Source: Clostridium_AF sediminicola (lineage in GTDB: Bacteria; Bacillota; Clostridia; Clostridiales; Clostridiaceae). From it: DNA of 64,000 bases. The DNA is taken from NCBI RefSeq assembly GCF_050402865.1, contig NZ_BAABMF010000016.1:1-64000 (forward strand), read 5' to 3'. This document shows positions 44,503 through 53,445 of the stretch, piece after piece; within the stretch, counting starts at the first letter, position 1, and every line of letters begins with the position of its first letter. The notes under the pieces were generated by a model, which saw only the letters and a list, made by a program, of their open reading frames with translations, was not told the DNA's origin and searched no databases. The translations under genes and the position numbers were made by a program.

Positions 44503-45984
44503 CTATTCTCCTCCCATACATATGGAATAAAGTTCATCAATCTTCAGTTCATCTGGATTATATTCACCTATAAATCGCCCATCGCTCATGATTATAATAC
44601 GGTGACAAACCTCTAAAAGCTCCTCTAATTCTGATGAAACCATAATACTTGAAATCCCTTTACGTGCTTGTTCCCAAATGATTTGGAATATTTGTTGTTT
44701 AGCATTCACATCAATTCCACGAGAAGGTTCATCAAAAATCATAACTTTCGGATCAGTATTTAGCCAATTACCAACAACAACTTTTTGCTGGTTTCCACCT
44801 GATAATGATGATACTAAATGATTCACATCTGAAACTTTAATTTCTAAATTTTTCACCTGCCGTTGTACAAATTTATTCTCAATATTTTTATCAATAAACT
44901 GTCCATTTGAAATTTGATTAAGGCTTGCAACACATAAGTTTTCCTTGATAGAATGAATCTGAATAAGCCCTTCTCGTTTCCGATCTTCTGGAGTTAATGC
45001 AATTCCTGAATTTTTCATTTTTTCAGGTGTTGGGTTTGCTATACGCTTTCCATTACAATAAATTTCTCCACTTTCAAAAGGATCTGCTCCAAAAATAGAT
45101 TTTAGCAACTCAGTTCGTCCAGATCCAAGCATTCCTGCAATACCAAGAATTTCTCCTTTTCTTAGCTTAAATGAAATATCTTCAAACTTATTTTTTCGAG
45201 TAAGATCTTTTACTTCTAGAACAACCTCATCTGATATATTAATATCTTCTGGACGTGTAAGTATTTCTATATCACCAAACATCATATTTATTACTTCCTT
45301 ATGAGTAGTTCCCTCCATTGGAACGGTACCTACAAGATTTCCATCACGTAAAACACTGCAAGTATCTGCAATCTGCCATAATTCATGAAGACGATGGGAT
45401 ACATAGATAATGATAACATCCTTCTTCTTAAGTTCTCTAACAATATTGAACAAGGATTCTATTTCGCTCCTAGCTAATGAAGATGTTGGTTCATCAAGTT
45501 GTAATACTTTAGGTTTATAACTCATTGCTTTTGCAATTTCAATCATCTGACACTGTCCTACACTAAGATTTTGCACCATTTCATCAGCTGGAAAATCTAT
45601 ATTTAACTCTTCAAGAAGTTCCTCTGTCATAGAGTATGTTTTTTTCCAATCAACAAGTTTTCCTTTCATAGGCATACGACCCAAAAAAATATTTTCAGCT
45701 ATTGATAGACTTGGAATAAGACTCAGTTCCTGATATACCGTTGCTATACCTTTTGCAAAAGCAACTCTTGGATCATTAAAATTCATACATTCACCATCAA
45801 TAAGTATTTCTCCATGTGTAGGCTGAATAGCACCAGAAAAAATTTTTAGTAATGTTGATTTTCCTGAACCATTTTTACCAATCAATGCATGGACCTTACC
45901 ACTTTCAAAAGAAACTGATACCTTATTTAACGCAACAGTACCTGGGTAATTTTTAGTAACATTACGTGTTTCTAATATACTCAT
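44503..45984 (-). CDS. rbsA: Sugar ABC transporter ATPase (RbsA family, two domains)
   Basis: 493 aa with two fused ATPase domains. First: Walker A GKNGSGKST (~36-44), signature LSVGQ, Walker B VLQLDEPTSS. Second: degenerate Walker A GMLGSGRTELL, signature LSGGNQQKVV, Walker B VMIFDEPSRGID. This asymmetry is normal for the family. GTGAGG lies seven bases before the ATG. Follows rbsB across two hairpins (46022-46107). Confidence 0.93.
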   Translation of the reverse strand: MSILETRNVTKNYPGTVALNKVSVSFESGKVHALIGKNGSGKSTLLKIFSGAIQPTHGEILIDGECMNFNDPRVAFAKGIATVYQELSLIPSLSIAENIFLGRMPMKGKLVDWKKTYSMTEELLEELNIDFPADEMVQNLSVGQCQMIEIAKAMSYKPKVLQLDEPTSSLARSEIESLFNIVRELKKKDVIIIYVSHRLHELWQIADTCSVLRDGNLVGTVPMEGTTHKEVINMMFGDIEILTRPEDINISDEVVLEVKDLTRKNKFEDISFKLRKGEILGIAGMLGSGRTELLKSIFGADPFESGEIYCNGKRIANPTPEKMKNSGIALTPEDRKREGLIQIHSIKENLCVASLNQISNGQFIDKNIENKFVQRQVKNLEIKVSDVNHLVSSLSGGNQQKVVVGNWLNTDPKVMIFDEPSRGIDVNAKQQIFQIIWEQARKGISSIMVSSELEELLEVCHRIIIMSDGRFIGEYNPDELKIDELYSICMGGE

Positions 45985-46021
45985 TTTAATTACCTCACAA
46001 TTTTATTTTGAATTATTTGTA

Positions 46022-46107
46022 AGGGTCACTACAATGCATTCTCCTTGTAGCAACCCTAATGATTAAAATATACATGTATAGATAAAACCTAAGGGAGTTT
46101 ATCTATA
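46022..46107 (-). terminator. Two hairpins between rbsB and rbsA
   Basis: AGGGT/ACCCT plus CTACAA/TTGTAG (46022-46057), and TATAGATAAA/TTTATCTATA (46077-46107). Without a clear U-run these look like partial terminators or 3' stabilisers that let the binding protein be made in excess over the ATPase. Confidence 0.65.
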
Positions 46108-46115
46108 GAAACTAT

Positions 46116-47162
46116 TTATTTACCTGTTTTAGCTTTTAAGTCTTCTTCGAATTTTGCAATACCTTCTGGATTATCACGGCTTACTAGTATACCATCTACT
46201 ATTACAGCTTTACCCTCGCTTGCACTTGTATCTTCACCTTTTAAGTTTTTGATAAGTAATTCCATTGCTCTGTATCCTATAGCGTATGGGTCCTGTCCTG
46301 TTACAGCTTGAAGAATGTTTGATTCATCCTTTAACATTGCTAACTGTTGGTCTCCTACATCTATACCAAATACAAAACATTCGCCAGCTTTTCCAGCATT
46401 TTTAACTGCCATAGTAGCACCAATAGTACCACCATCATTTGCAGCATAGAATATGTTTACATCGGGATGAGCTGTCAAAATATCACCAGCTGAAGCAACA
46501 GCTGTATCTTGAAGCCAAGCATCTTGATCTGCAACAACTTCTACATCTGGATTTACTTTCTTAACTTCATCAAGGAATCCGTTTACACGGTCTGCGCTTT
46601 GTTCTGGAAGTTGAGATTTAAACTGAAGTATAGCTATTTTTGCTTTTCCACCAAGTTCATTTTTGATAAACTCAGCAGCAGCTTTACCTGAAGTTGCGCC
46701 AAGATTAACGTTATCTGACGTAAAACCGCCTACAACGAATTCTGCATTTGTTAAAGGTAAGTTAGTAATGGCTATCTTCATACCTTTATCATTAGCAATT
46801 TTAAGAGTTGCAAATGATGAATCTTTGTTCAAAGGTGAAATAGCAAGTCCATCTACTTTTTGAGCTACATATGTATTTATGAGCTCAGCTTCCTTTGCTT
46901 GATCATTAGCTGTATTACCTGTTAAGCACTTAACATTAGCATCTTTAGCAGCATCTTGATACCCTAGAGATAACAACTTCATGAACTGATCTTCTTGAAA
47001 AACAACGCCGGCAACTGTAATTTCTTTTTCAGGTTTTTCTTGTTCTTCTGTAGTTTCACTTCCCTTTTCATTTGTGGTTCCAGTGTTTACAGTCTTCTCA
47101 CCACATGCAGATAAAGATAGAATCATGCTTAATGATAGTAAAAAAGTAACTAGTTTTTTCAT
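46116..47162 (-). CDS. rbsB: Sugar-binding lipoprotein of the ABC transporter (RbsB family)
   Basis: Periplasmic-binding-protein type I, 348 aa. Signal peptide with lipobox SLSAC (Cys20), then a low-complexity acidic linker (about 24-48) and the two-lobed domain starting ITVAGVVFQEDQFMKLL. Further motifs: VDGLAISPLNKDS, YAANDGGTIGATMAVK, QDPYAIGYRAMELL. AGGAGG precedes the ATG. Ligand is not predictable; the neighbours make a methylated or otherwise modified sugar attractive. Regulated probably by the LacI protein through the site at 47481-47494. Confidence 0.93.
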   Translation of the reverse strand: MKKLVTFLLSLSMILSLSACGEKTVNTGTTNEKGSETTEEQEKPEKEITVAGVVFQEDQFMKLLSLGYQDAAKDANVKCLTGNTANDQAKEAELINTYVAQKVDGLAISPLNKDSSFATLKIANDKGMKIAITNLPLTNAEFVVGGFTSDNVNLGATSGKAAAEFIKNELGGKAKIAILQFKSQLPEQSADRVNGFLDEVKKVNPDVEVVADQDAWLQDTAVASAGDILTAHPDVNIFYAANDGGTIGATMAVKNAGKAGECFVFGIDVGDQQLAMLKDESNILQAVTGQDPYAIGYRAMELLIKNLKGEDTSASEGKAVIVDGILVSRDNPEGIAKFEEDLKAKTGK

Positions 47163-47226
47163 AATACATCCTCCTAAAATAAATAATATTTATTGGTAGG
47201 ACCTTTCGGCCTTCTGCCCTTATATA

Positions 47227-47451
47227 GTGCTTTGCACAGTTAACTGTTAACAGTTGACAGTTAATGTTGATTTTCTTTCAGAAAATCTTTAATTAAGCTT
47301 TTATCATCTTCGATGATGTAATAATGTGCTTTTGCTTATGCAAAAGGAGAATTATTTTATCTTTTCGTTAAATTAAGAGCTTTCGATCTATCGGAAGGTG
47401 TCCATTACTGTGCACTGTAAACTGTAAACTGTAAACTGACAACTGATATAG
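47227..47451. repeat. Intergenic hairpin element, reverse orientation (copy C)
   Basis: Terminal inverted repeats of CAGTTAACTGTTAACAGTT-type and AACTGTAAACTGTAAACTG units, enclosing GATTTTCT/AGAAAATC, ATCATC/GATGAT, CTTTTGC/GCAAAAG and CTTTCGAT/ATCGGAAG, the reverse of the order in copy A. Lies in the promoter region of rbsB, downstream of the LacI operator. Confidence 0.82.
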
Positions 47452-47480
47452 ATAAATCTACGCAGTAATTTATTTATATT

Positions 47481-47494
47481 TGAAAGCCCTTTCA
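47481..47494. promoter_or_regulatory. LacI operator upstream of rbsB, TGAAAGCCCTTTCA
   Basis: Inverted repeat TGAAAG-CC-CTTTCA between the LacI stop and the rbsB promoter region, matching the site at 48537-48550 upstream of the LacI gene. The pair defines a TGAAAGNNCTTTCA operator. Confidence 0.75.
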
Positions 47495-47509
47495 AAAACC
47501 TATAAAAAA

Positions 47510-48523
47510 TTATTTAATTTTTCTTACTGAATCTCTAATTATTAACTTTGTTGGCAAAACCACATTTTTTTCAATGCCTTGTCCTTCTTTTTGTATTTTA
47601 TTTAAGACCATTTCACCTGCTGTTTCTCCAAGATAGTAAATTGGTTGTGCAACAGTGGTTAATTTTGGGGATACTAATCTTGCTGTACTAATATTATCAA
47701 ATCCTATTAATGAAACATCTTGGGGAATTCTTATTCCAAGCTGTTCAAAAGCTAACATTATACCAATAGCTGTATTATCATTAATAGCAAATATTGCAGT
47801 TGGGTAATTTCCTCCTTCTATAAACTTTAGAGCTGCAAAATAGACTTCTTCTTGAGTAAAACCACAATCTATAACATATTTTTCATCAAAAGGTATATTA
47901 TACTTAAGCAGTGCTCTTTTATAACCTCTTAACCTTTCACTTAAAGCTAAAATATTATATTTCCATCCAAAAAAAGCAATACTTTTATGTCCATTTTTAA
48001 TAAGATACTCAGTAGCCTCAAAGGAGCCCTTTTCATTTGTAGTATCAATACAATCAATACCTTCAGCATTAGTTTGAATAGAAACTATATTGGTCTTATT
48101 ATTGACGCTATTCATCAAGTTTTTATTTAGCTCTATGCTAACTAAAATAAGTCCCGCTACTCTTCTTTCAATTATATGCTGTATGTAATCATTTACATTG
48201 CGTTTATTATAATTAGTATTATAAAGTAATATTGAGTATCCTCTAGCACTTATAATGTCATCAATTCCCTTAAATACATTAGCAAAAAATGGATTACATA
48301 TATCTGGTATAATAACTCCAATTTCTTTTGATCTACAGCTAGCTAAATTACTAGCTAAACTATTAATATTGTAATCTAATTCTTTAACAACTTTTAGAAC
48401 TTTTTCTCTTTTTCCTTTTGATACTTTTACACTATTATTTAAAACACGAGATACTGTGCTCAATGAAACTCCAGCTGTTTCTGCTACATCTAACATCGTA
48501 TATTTCTTTATCATCTTAAACAT
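47510..48523 (-). CDS. LacI-family regulator of the RbsABC/URO-D operon
   Basis: LacI/GalR repressor of 337 aa. Helix-turn-helix at 9-30 (TMLDVAETAGVSLSTVSRVL), hinge DYNINSLASNLAS and effector domain EIGVIIPDICNPFFANVF. AGGGG precedes the ATG. Matching TGAAAGNNCTTTCA sites flank it, one in its own promoter and one between its stop and rbsB, so it should control itself and the transporter operon. Confidence 0.92.
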   Translation of the reverse strand: MFKMIKKYTMLDVAETAGVSLSTVSRVLNNSVKVSKGKREKVLKVVKELDYNINSLASNLASCRSKEIGVIIPDICNPFFANVFKGIDDIISARGYSILLYNTNYNKRNVNDYIQHIIERRVAGLILVSIELNKNLMNSVNNKTNIVSIQTNAEGIDCIDTTNEKGSFEATEYLIKNGHKSIAFFGWKYNILALSERLRGYKRALLKYNIPFDEKYVIDCGFTQEEVYFAALKFIEGGNYPTAIFAINDNTAIGIMLAFEQLGIRIPQDVSLIGFDNISTARLVSPKLTTVAQPIYYLGETAGEMVLNKIQKEGQGIEKNVVLPTKLIIRDSVRKIK

Positions 48524-48536
48524 TTACACCCCTATC

Positions 48537-48550
48537 TTGAAAGTGCTTTC
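48537..48550. promoter_or_regulatory. LacI operator upstream of its own gene, TGAAAGTGCTTTCA
   Basis: Inverted repeat with a two-base centre immediately upstream of the LacI gene. Same half-sites as 47481-47494. Confidence 0.75.
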
Positions 48551-48604
48551 AGAATCATTCTTATGATAAATATAGCATTTATTACCATATATGTCAATTA
48601 ATTA

Positions 48605-49843
48605 TCATTTTCTTTTGTTTAGTATATCATATTTTCTGTATTGTTTTGCTGTTTCATAAATAGCCATAATTTTCTGTGGCGATGTATTTGCTTGAATGTT
48701 ATGAATCTGAGAAAATATAAATCCACCACCTGGTGCAAATATTTCCATCATCTCTTTAGCTTCTCTTTTTATATCTTCAATAGAACCTGATGCTAAAGTA
48801 GTTTGAGTACTCACTCCTGCTCCCCAGAAAGTTAGTTCCTTACCAAACTCTCTTTTCAATGTAGCTGCATCCATATTATTAGCGGATAGCTGAACTGGAT
48901 TTAAAATTTGAACTCCTGCATCTATTAAATCAGGAATTATAGTATATATTGCTCCACAAGAATGAAGAAAAACTTTTATAGTTGGATAATTGTTTCTTAC
49001 ATATTCATATTGTATTGCATGATAAGGTTTAATAATATCCCTGTACATCTGTAAAGACACTTGTAAACTTTCTTGCGTACCAAGATCATCTCCAAATTGT
49101 ATTACATCAATATATTCACCAACAGCCGCAAGGTATTTTTCTAAATCTCTTAAATACGCTGCTGTCTTTTTTTCTAAGTAATAATGTATTAAATCAGGGT
49201 TTAAAGCCATTTCCATATAGAATTTTTCATATCCCCAGTCCAATTGTCCAGCTTCTAAAATATTCCCACCAAAACTGCCTAATATTGAGTAACTTGTTCT
49301 TTCATATAATCTTTTGGCTTCCGACTTTAGAAATTCTATTTCTGTAGCATTAATTTCAGGAATTGGTATTTTATCGATATCATCCTTTGTTTGGCAATTT
49401 TCATAAGGATGATGCACTACATCAAAATATAGTCCTCCATTAGGCATCTTTGCTATAACTTTATCATTATTTATAATTTCTGAATCATTATTTTTATTAC
49501 GTATTGGATTGTAATCGTAGGGCACAATACAATCAGACCCATCCATAAGCTTTCCATTCTTCCATTTACCTATGTTTATTCCAAAAGCCGGCTCATACCT
49601 GTGTAATTGAACTACATCTCCATTCATAATTCTTAACACTTCTATTTCTGGTTCAGCTAATTGCTGAAATACATCATATAACTTTGTAACTCCCCCTTCA
49701 ATATTTAAATACTTTTTAAGTTTGTTATAAGCCATTGCATTTATTCCAGTAGACCTCATACCGCCAAAATCAATAGGTACCATATCTGCTTCTCTATGAT
49801 TCAGTCCAATACGAACCCTTTCTCTTGATGTAATATTCATCAT
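48605..49843 (-). CDS. URO-D family protein, ROK/LacI-locus paralogue 3
   Basis: URO-D fold, 412 aa, longer than its paralogues through insertions near 85-140. Start 49843 is seven bases after AGGAGG; the frame to 49885 is not used. N-terminus NITSRERVRIGLNHREADMVPIDFGG. Acidic motif FGDDLGTQESL (250-260). Zinc-position motif FLHSCGAI (His294, Cys296), the H-x-C of MtaA-like zinc methyltransferases, so this one may be metal-dependent. No corrinoid partner is nearby. Sits between LacI and ROK regulators, on the same strand, 43 bases after the ROK gene's palindrome. Confidence 0.82.
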   Translation of the reverse strand: MMNITSRERVRIGLNHREADMVPIDFGGMRSTGINAMAYNKLKKYLNIEGGVTKLYDVFQQLAEPEIEVLRIMNGDVVQLHRYEPAFGINIGKWKNGKLMDGSDCIVPYDYNPIRNKNNDSEIINNDKVIAKMPNGGLYFDVVHHPYENCQTKDDIDKIPIPEINATEIEFLKSEAKRLYERTSYSILGSFGGNILEAGQLDWGYEKFYMEMALNPDLIHYYLEKKTAAYLRDLEKYLAAVGEYIDVIQFGDDLGTQESLQVSLQMYRDIIKPYHAIQYEYVRNNYPTIKVFLHSCGAIYTIIPDLIDAGVQILNPVQLSANNMDAATLKREFGKELTFWGAGVSTQTTLASGSIEDIKREAKEMMEIFAPGGGFIFSQIHNIQANTSPQKIMAIYETAKQYRKYDILNKRK

Positions 49844-49898
49844 GAATATGCCTCCTAAATAAATATTATTAATTACTTTTTTCATTGCATTAATTAAG

Positions 49899-49926
49899 TT
49901 GTCAATTGAATTAATTCAATTGACAA
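49899..49926. repeat. Perfect 28-bp palindrome between ROK and URO-D genes
   Basis: Two 14-base complementary halves, the first TTGTCAATTGAATT, in the 83 bases between the ROK stop and the URO-D start. AT-rich; it could be a regulator operator or mRNA hairpin. The adjacent ROK stop region repeats the AATTGAAT motif. Confidence 0.8.
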
Positions 49927-51159
49927 TTAAATTGAATCAATTGAATTAAAAAATTTTTGAAATACTATACTAATTGCTCCCATGGCACATAACTCATCAC
50001 CAAAAGATGTTTTTTCTATTAAAATGTCTTTATTATATTGTGGATATACTCTTGATTTAGCATTCCTTATAGCACTATCACTATATTGGTCACATCCCAA
50101 AGTTAAATCCCCACCCAAAATTATTATTTCTGGGCTAAAAAGATTTATTATATTAGAAATTCCTATACCTAAGTTCTTTGCCGCTTCGTCTATAACTTTT
50201 GTATATCGATTATCGCCTTCTTTTGCACATTTAATTATATCTTTCACATCTAAATCATCAATATTTTCTATATGAAAATCATTCTGTGACATTCTTTTTT
50301 CTTTCATTTCATTAATTACTTTATTTTTAATATAAATTCCTGATGCCATTGATTCAAGACAACCTCTATCTCCACAACTACACTTTGGTCCATCAGAATT
50401 TATAATCATATGTCCTATATCACCTGCCCCATCACAAAAACCATGATAGATACTTCCATTAATAATAGATCCTCCTCCTATTCCTATAGAACAAGCATAA
50501 ATAACAAATATATTTTTGTAATTCTTTCCAAGTCCAAACATAAATTCAGCAAGTGCAGCAGCAGTTGTTTCTTTTTCAAGATAAACTGGAATTTCAAAAG
50601 CTTGTTCGATAATATCACATATAGGAACATTTACCCACCCTGGAAAATTAGGAGGATTTAGTAATATCCCTTTATTGTGATCATATGGTCCTGGTGCTGC
50701 TATACCAATCCCTAATATTTTATCTTTTGATATATTTGCATCTCTCATCAAATCATTAATTAGTTCAACCATCCTGCTAATTACTTTTTCCTTACCTTCA
50801 TTCAAATTTGTAGGTATTACCTTCTTCTTTATTTTTTGAGCTCTAAAATTTGTAACTAAGCCAATCATATTTCCAGCATTTAGTTCTATACCAATTATAA
50901 ATTTTACTGTGGGATTCATAACTAAATTAATAGGTTTTCTACCACCTGAAGAATTTCCAAGGCTAGATTCCTTAACATATTCATCTTTTTTAAATCTATT
51001 CACAATATTAGTAATTGACGAAGAAGTCAACCCAGTTATTTTAGCAATCTCAGTTCTCGAAATAGGCTCTTCTTCAAAAATTAATTTTAGTACATTTCTT
51101 GCGTTAAATTTTTTCATCATTTCGTTATTAATATTTTTTAATCTCATTATGTCTCTCAT
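49927..51159 (-). CDS. ROK-family transcriptional regulator
   Basis: NagC/XylR-type regulator of up to 410 aa. Winged helix near residues 18-80 (RTEIAKITGLTSSSITNIVNRF), then an actin-like sugar-binding domain with IGIGIAAPGPYDHNKG, zinc-binding CSCGDRGCLE (ROK signature) and the glycine motif IIGIELNAG. The start is ambiguous between ATGs at 51159 and 51147; neither has a strong ribosome site. It should sense a sugar or sugar phosphate. Located between two URO-D genes. Confidence 0.9.
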   Translation of the reverse strand: MRDIMRLKNINNEMMKKFNARNVLKLIFEEEPISRTEIAKITGLTSSSITNIVNRFKKDEYVKESSLGNSSGGRKPINLVMNPTVKFIIGIELNAGNMIGLVTNFRAQKIKKKVIPTNLNEGKEKVISRMVELINDLMRDANISKDKILGIGIAAPGPYDHNKGILLNPPNFPGWVNVPICDIIEQAFEIPVYLEKETTAAALAEFMFGLGKNYKNIFVIYACSIGIGGGSIINGSIYHGFCDGAGDIGHMIINSDGPKCSCGDRGCLESMASGIYIKNKVINEMKEKRMSQNDFHIENIDDLDVKDIIKCAKEGDNRYTKVIDEAAKNLGIGISNIINLFSPEIIILGGDLTLGCDQYSDSAIRNAKSRVYPQYNKDILIEKTSFGDELCAMGAISIVFQKFFNSIDSI

Positions 51160-51249
51160 CCTAACTTACTTATTTCATTGGATTAATTAAGTTAATTGTA
51201 TAATAATTCTGACTATTTTACAATACTAAACTAACATTTTTATTTTAAA

Positions 51250-52296
51250 TTATTTCCTTTGTTCTCTAACTGCTTCTATCATTGCCAGATATCCTTCAAC
51301 TGGTATATAATTAGGAATTGAATTTCCTGACCCTATGGCTATTCCTCCTCGACCTTTCGAATAGTTCATTACATTTTTAACATATTCTTTTATCTCTATT
51401 TCCTTATTTAAGCACAAAACATTTAACTCTATACCACCAAAATTACCGATTCTATCACCATATTTATCAATCCATTCAGAAAATGGAGCAATTTGATCTT
51501 CGTTAGAATGCTTAGCATCTATTTTCGCTACTTTAATAAGATCATCCATGATATTGAATATATTCCCACAGGAATGAAGTAAGAATGGTTTGTTATAAGA
51601 ATGAACTAATTCTACTATTTTCTTATATTGAGTTATTATATTTTTTCTTATGTCATTAGGATTAATCAATGTAGTAGATTTGAAACCTAAATCATCACCA
51701 AATCTTAAAACGCAGTAGGTATCATTAAATCTTTGCATAAACTCACCCCAAATTTCACTCATCATATTACCTACTGTACTAAACAAATCATTATACAATT
51801 CGCGATCATCAATAGACATATAACATAACTCAGTGTAACCTACTACATCTTGTACACATTCAAACACCCCATTTCCTGGCCCTCCTATTGCCTTCATTCC
51901 CTTTGGCATTTCTTCTTGGAGAAGCTGAAAATCCTGTGCATAAGCATCAAAGTACATTTTAGGAATTTCTTTCCAAGGATAATTATTAAAATCTTCTCTA
52001 GTTTTTATAACTCCAGGTTTATGTCCACCCAATGAACCACTACCAGGCATTATGGCTCCAATACACCTTTCAAAAGAAATTGTATCATATCCCATTGTTC
52101 TAAAAAAATTGTTATAATTTCTAAAATACTCTCTTTTATCCCTTTCATTACCTTCACATAAATGGAAAAACTTTTTATTTAGTATCTTTTCCATTATTTC
52201 TTCAGATATATTATGTTCATATATAGGCATTCTTTTCGCTTCAATATTTCTCGCCGCTTTTTCAATATTCCTATAATCAGGTTGAAAATTTTTCAT
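51250..52296 (-). CDS. URO-D family protein, AraC-locus paralogue 4
   Basis: URO-D fold, 348 aa, start at 52296 nine bases after AGGAGGAG. Acidic motif FGDDLGFKSTTL (199-210). Zinc-position motif LLHSCGNI (His241, Cys243), the H-x-C type. The C-terminal region reads GGIAIGSGNSIPNYIPVEGYLAMIEAV, close to the other paralogues. It lies 70 bases after an AraC regulator on the same strand and is likely its target. Not HemE. Confidence 0.83.
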   Translation of the reverse strand: MKNFQPDYRNIEKAARNIEAKRMPIYEHNISEEIMEKILNKKFFHLCEGNERDKREYFRNYNNFFRTMGYDTISFERCIGAIMPGSGSLGGHKPGVIKTREDFNNYPWKEIPKMYFDAYAQDFQLLQEEMPKGMKAIGGPGNGVFECVQDVVGYTELCYMSIDDRELYNDLFSTVGNMMSEIWGEFMQRFNDTYCVLRFGDDLGFKSTTLINPNDIRKNIITQYKKIVELVHSYNKPFLLHSCGNIFNIMDDLIKVAKIDAKHSNEDQIAPFSEWIDKYGDRIGNFGGIELNVLCLNKEIEIKEYVKNVMNYSKGRGGIAIGSGNSIPNYIPVEGYLAMIEAVREQRK

Positions 52297-52368
52297 AAGA
52301 ACTCCTCCTAATCTATTCTTAATACTAATATATATCAAATATTCAGACAAATATATGCTGATTATTGC

Positions 52369-53241
52369 CTACTTCTTTGCAGTTTTTATCTTTTTTATAT
52401 TACTAGGAGGATAATTTCTTACTCTTTTAAAAACTCTGTTAAAACTAGATACATTAGAAAATCCCACCTCATATGCAGCCTGAGAAATATTAATATCTTT
52501 TGATAAAATTAGTTTTTCTGCTTCGCAAATTCTAACGAAATCTAAATACTCTTTAAAAGTTCTACCAGTTATCTTCTTAAAGTATCTTGAAAAATAAAAA
52601 TAGCTTAGATTTAGAACATCTGCTGCCATTTTTAAATCTATATTTTCTTTATAATTAGTCTCAATGTATTTAAATAATTTATCTAGTTTTTGAAATTCAC
52701 TATCTTTAAAACTACTTTTACTGTTAATTATATTACTTCGAGTAAGTATTGCTATTAATTGATATAAATAGCCTTTTATAAATATTTCATATCCATTTTC
52801 TTTATCACTAAATTCTTCATAAAGCCCTTTTATGATATTTTGAATTTTTAAATAATTATTATCTTCTCTCATTATATGAGAAACACCACTTTTACCATTA
52901 TTAATGAAAGTACCAATATATTTCGATTCAAATAATGTTGTATAACAATTTTTAATTACCTCAGGAAGAAATTTAATCACAAGTATCCGAGTTTTTGCAG
53001 ATAACTCAGTCTGAGTACTATGAATATCTCCTTCTTTTAAAATCACAATATCATCTTTCACAACCTTAAATGTTTCACTATTTACCTGTTGAATTGCTTC
53101 ACCTTCAAGCATATATAGAATTTCTAAGCATTCATGCCAATGAGAGTATACAACAATATTTTTTTTAGAATTATCTTGTATAAAGATGTCAACTGGAAAA
53201 GCTAAACCATTATGTATAAGATTTTCTTTATAAGGTTTCAT
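52369..53241 (-). CDS. AraC-family transcriptional regulator
   Basis: 290 aa. A cupin-like ligand domain (residues 15-130, with YSHWHECLEILYMLEGEA) and an AraC DNA-binding domain at the C-terminus with two helix-turn-helix units (LKMAADVLNLSYFYFSRYFKK and ISQAAYEVGFSNVSSFNRVFKR). Start at 53241 after GAGGAGGAG. Typical carbohydrate-responsive activator. Adjacent to the URO-D gene that follows. Confidence 0.92.
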   Translation of the reverse strand: MKPYKENLIHNGLAFPVDIFIQDNSKKNIVVYSHWHECLEILYMLEGEAIQQVNSETFKVVKDDIVILKEGDIHSTQTELSAKTRILVIKFLPEVIKNCYTTLFESKYIGTFINNGKSGVSHIMREDNNYLKIQNIIKGLYEEFSDKENGYEIFIKGYLYQLIAILTRSNIINSKSSFKDSEFQKLDKLFKYIETNYKENIDLKMAADVLNLSYFYFSRYFKKITGRTFKEYLDFVRICEAEKLILSKDINISQAAYEVGFSNVSSFNRVFKRVRNYPPSNIKKIKTAKK

Positions 53242-53445
53242 AATTCTCCTCCTCAAACAAATTAATTTTTCTACTCTCTTATATAATTATATTATATTTA
53301 GGAAAATCTTACGAGCTCGTTGATAAAAATTTAATCTAAAATACCAAGATTTAAATTTAATTATTTGTTATAATTAGATTATTATATTGTAATGATTTTA
53401 CACAATAAATATAGAAAATAGTAAATAAAATTGGTGGTAAAAATT

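Noticed and set aside
18560..52296. HemE (haem synthesis) for the URO-D proteins
   Set aside because: The N-terminal HemE signature is absent, no other haem genes are present, and five copies next to sugar transporters do not suit haem synthesis.
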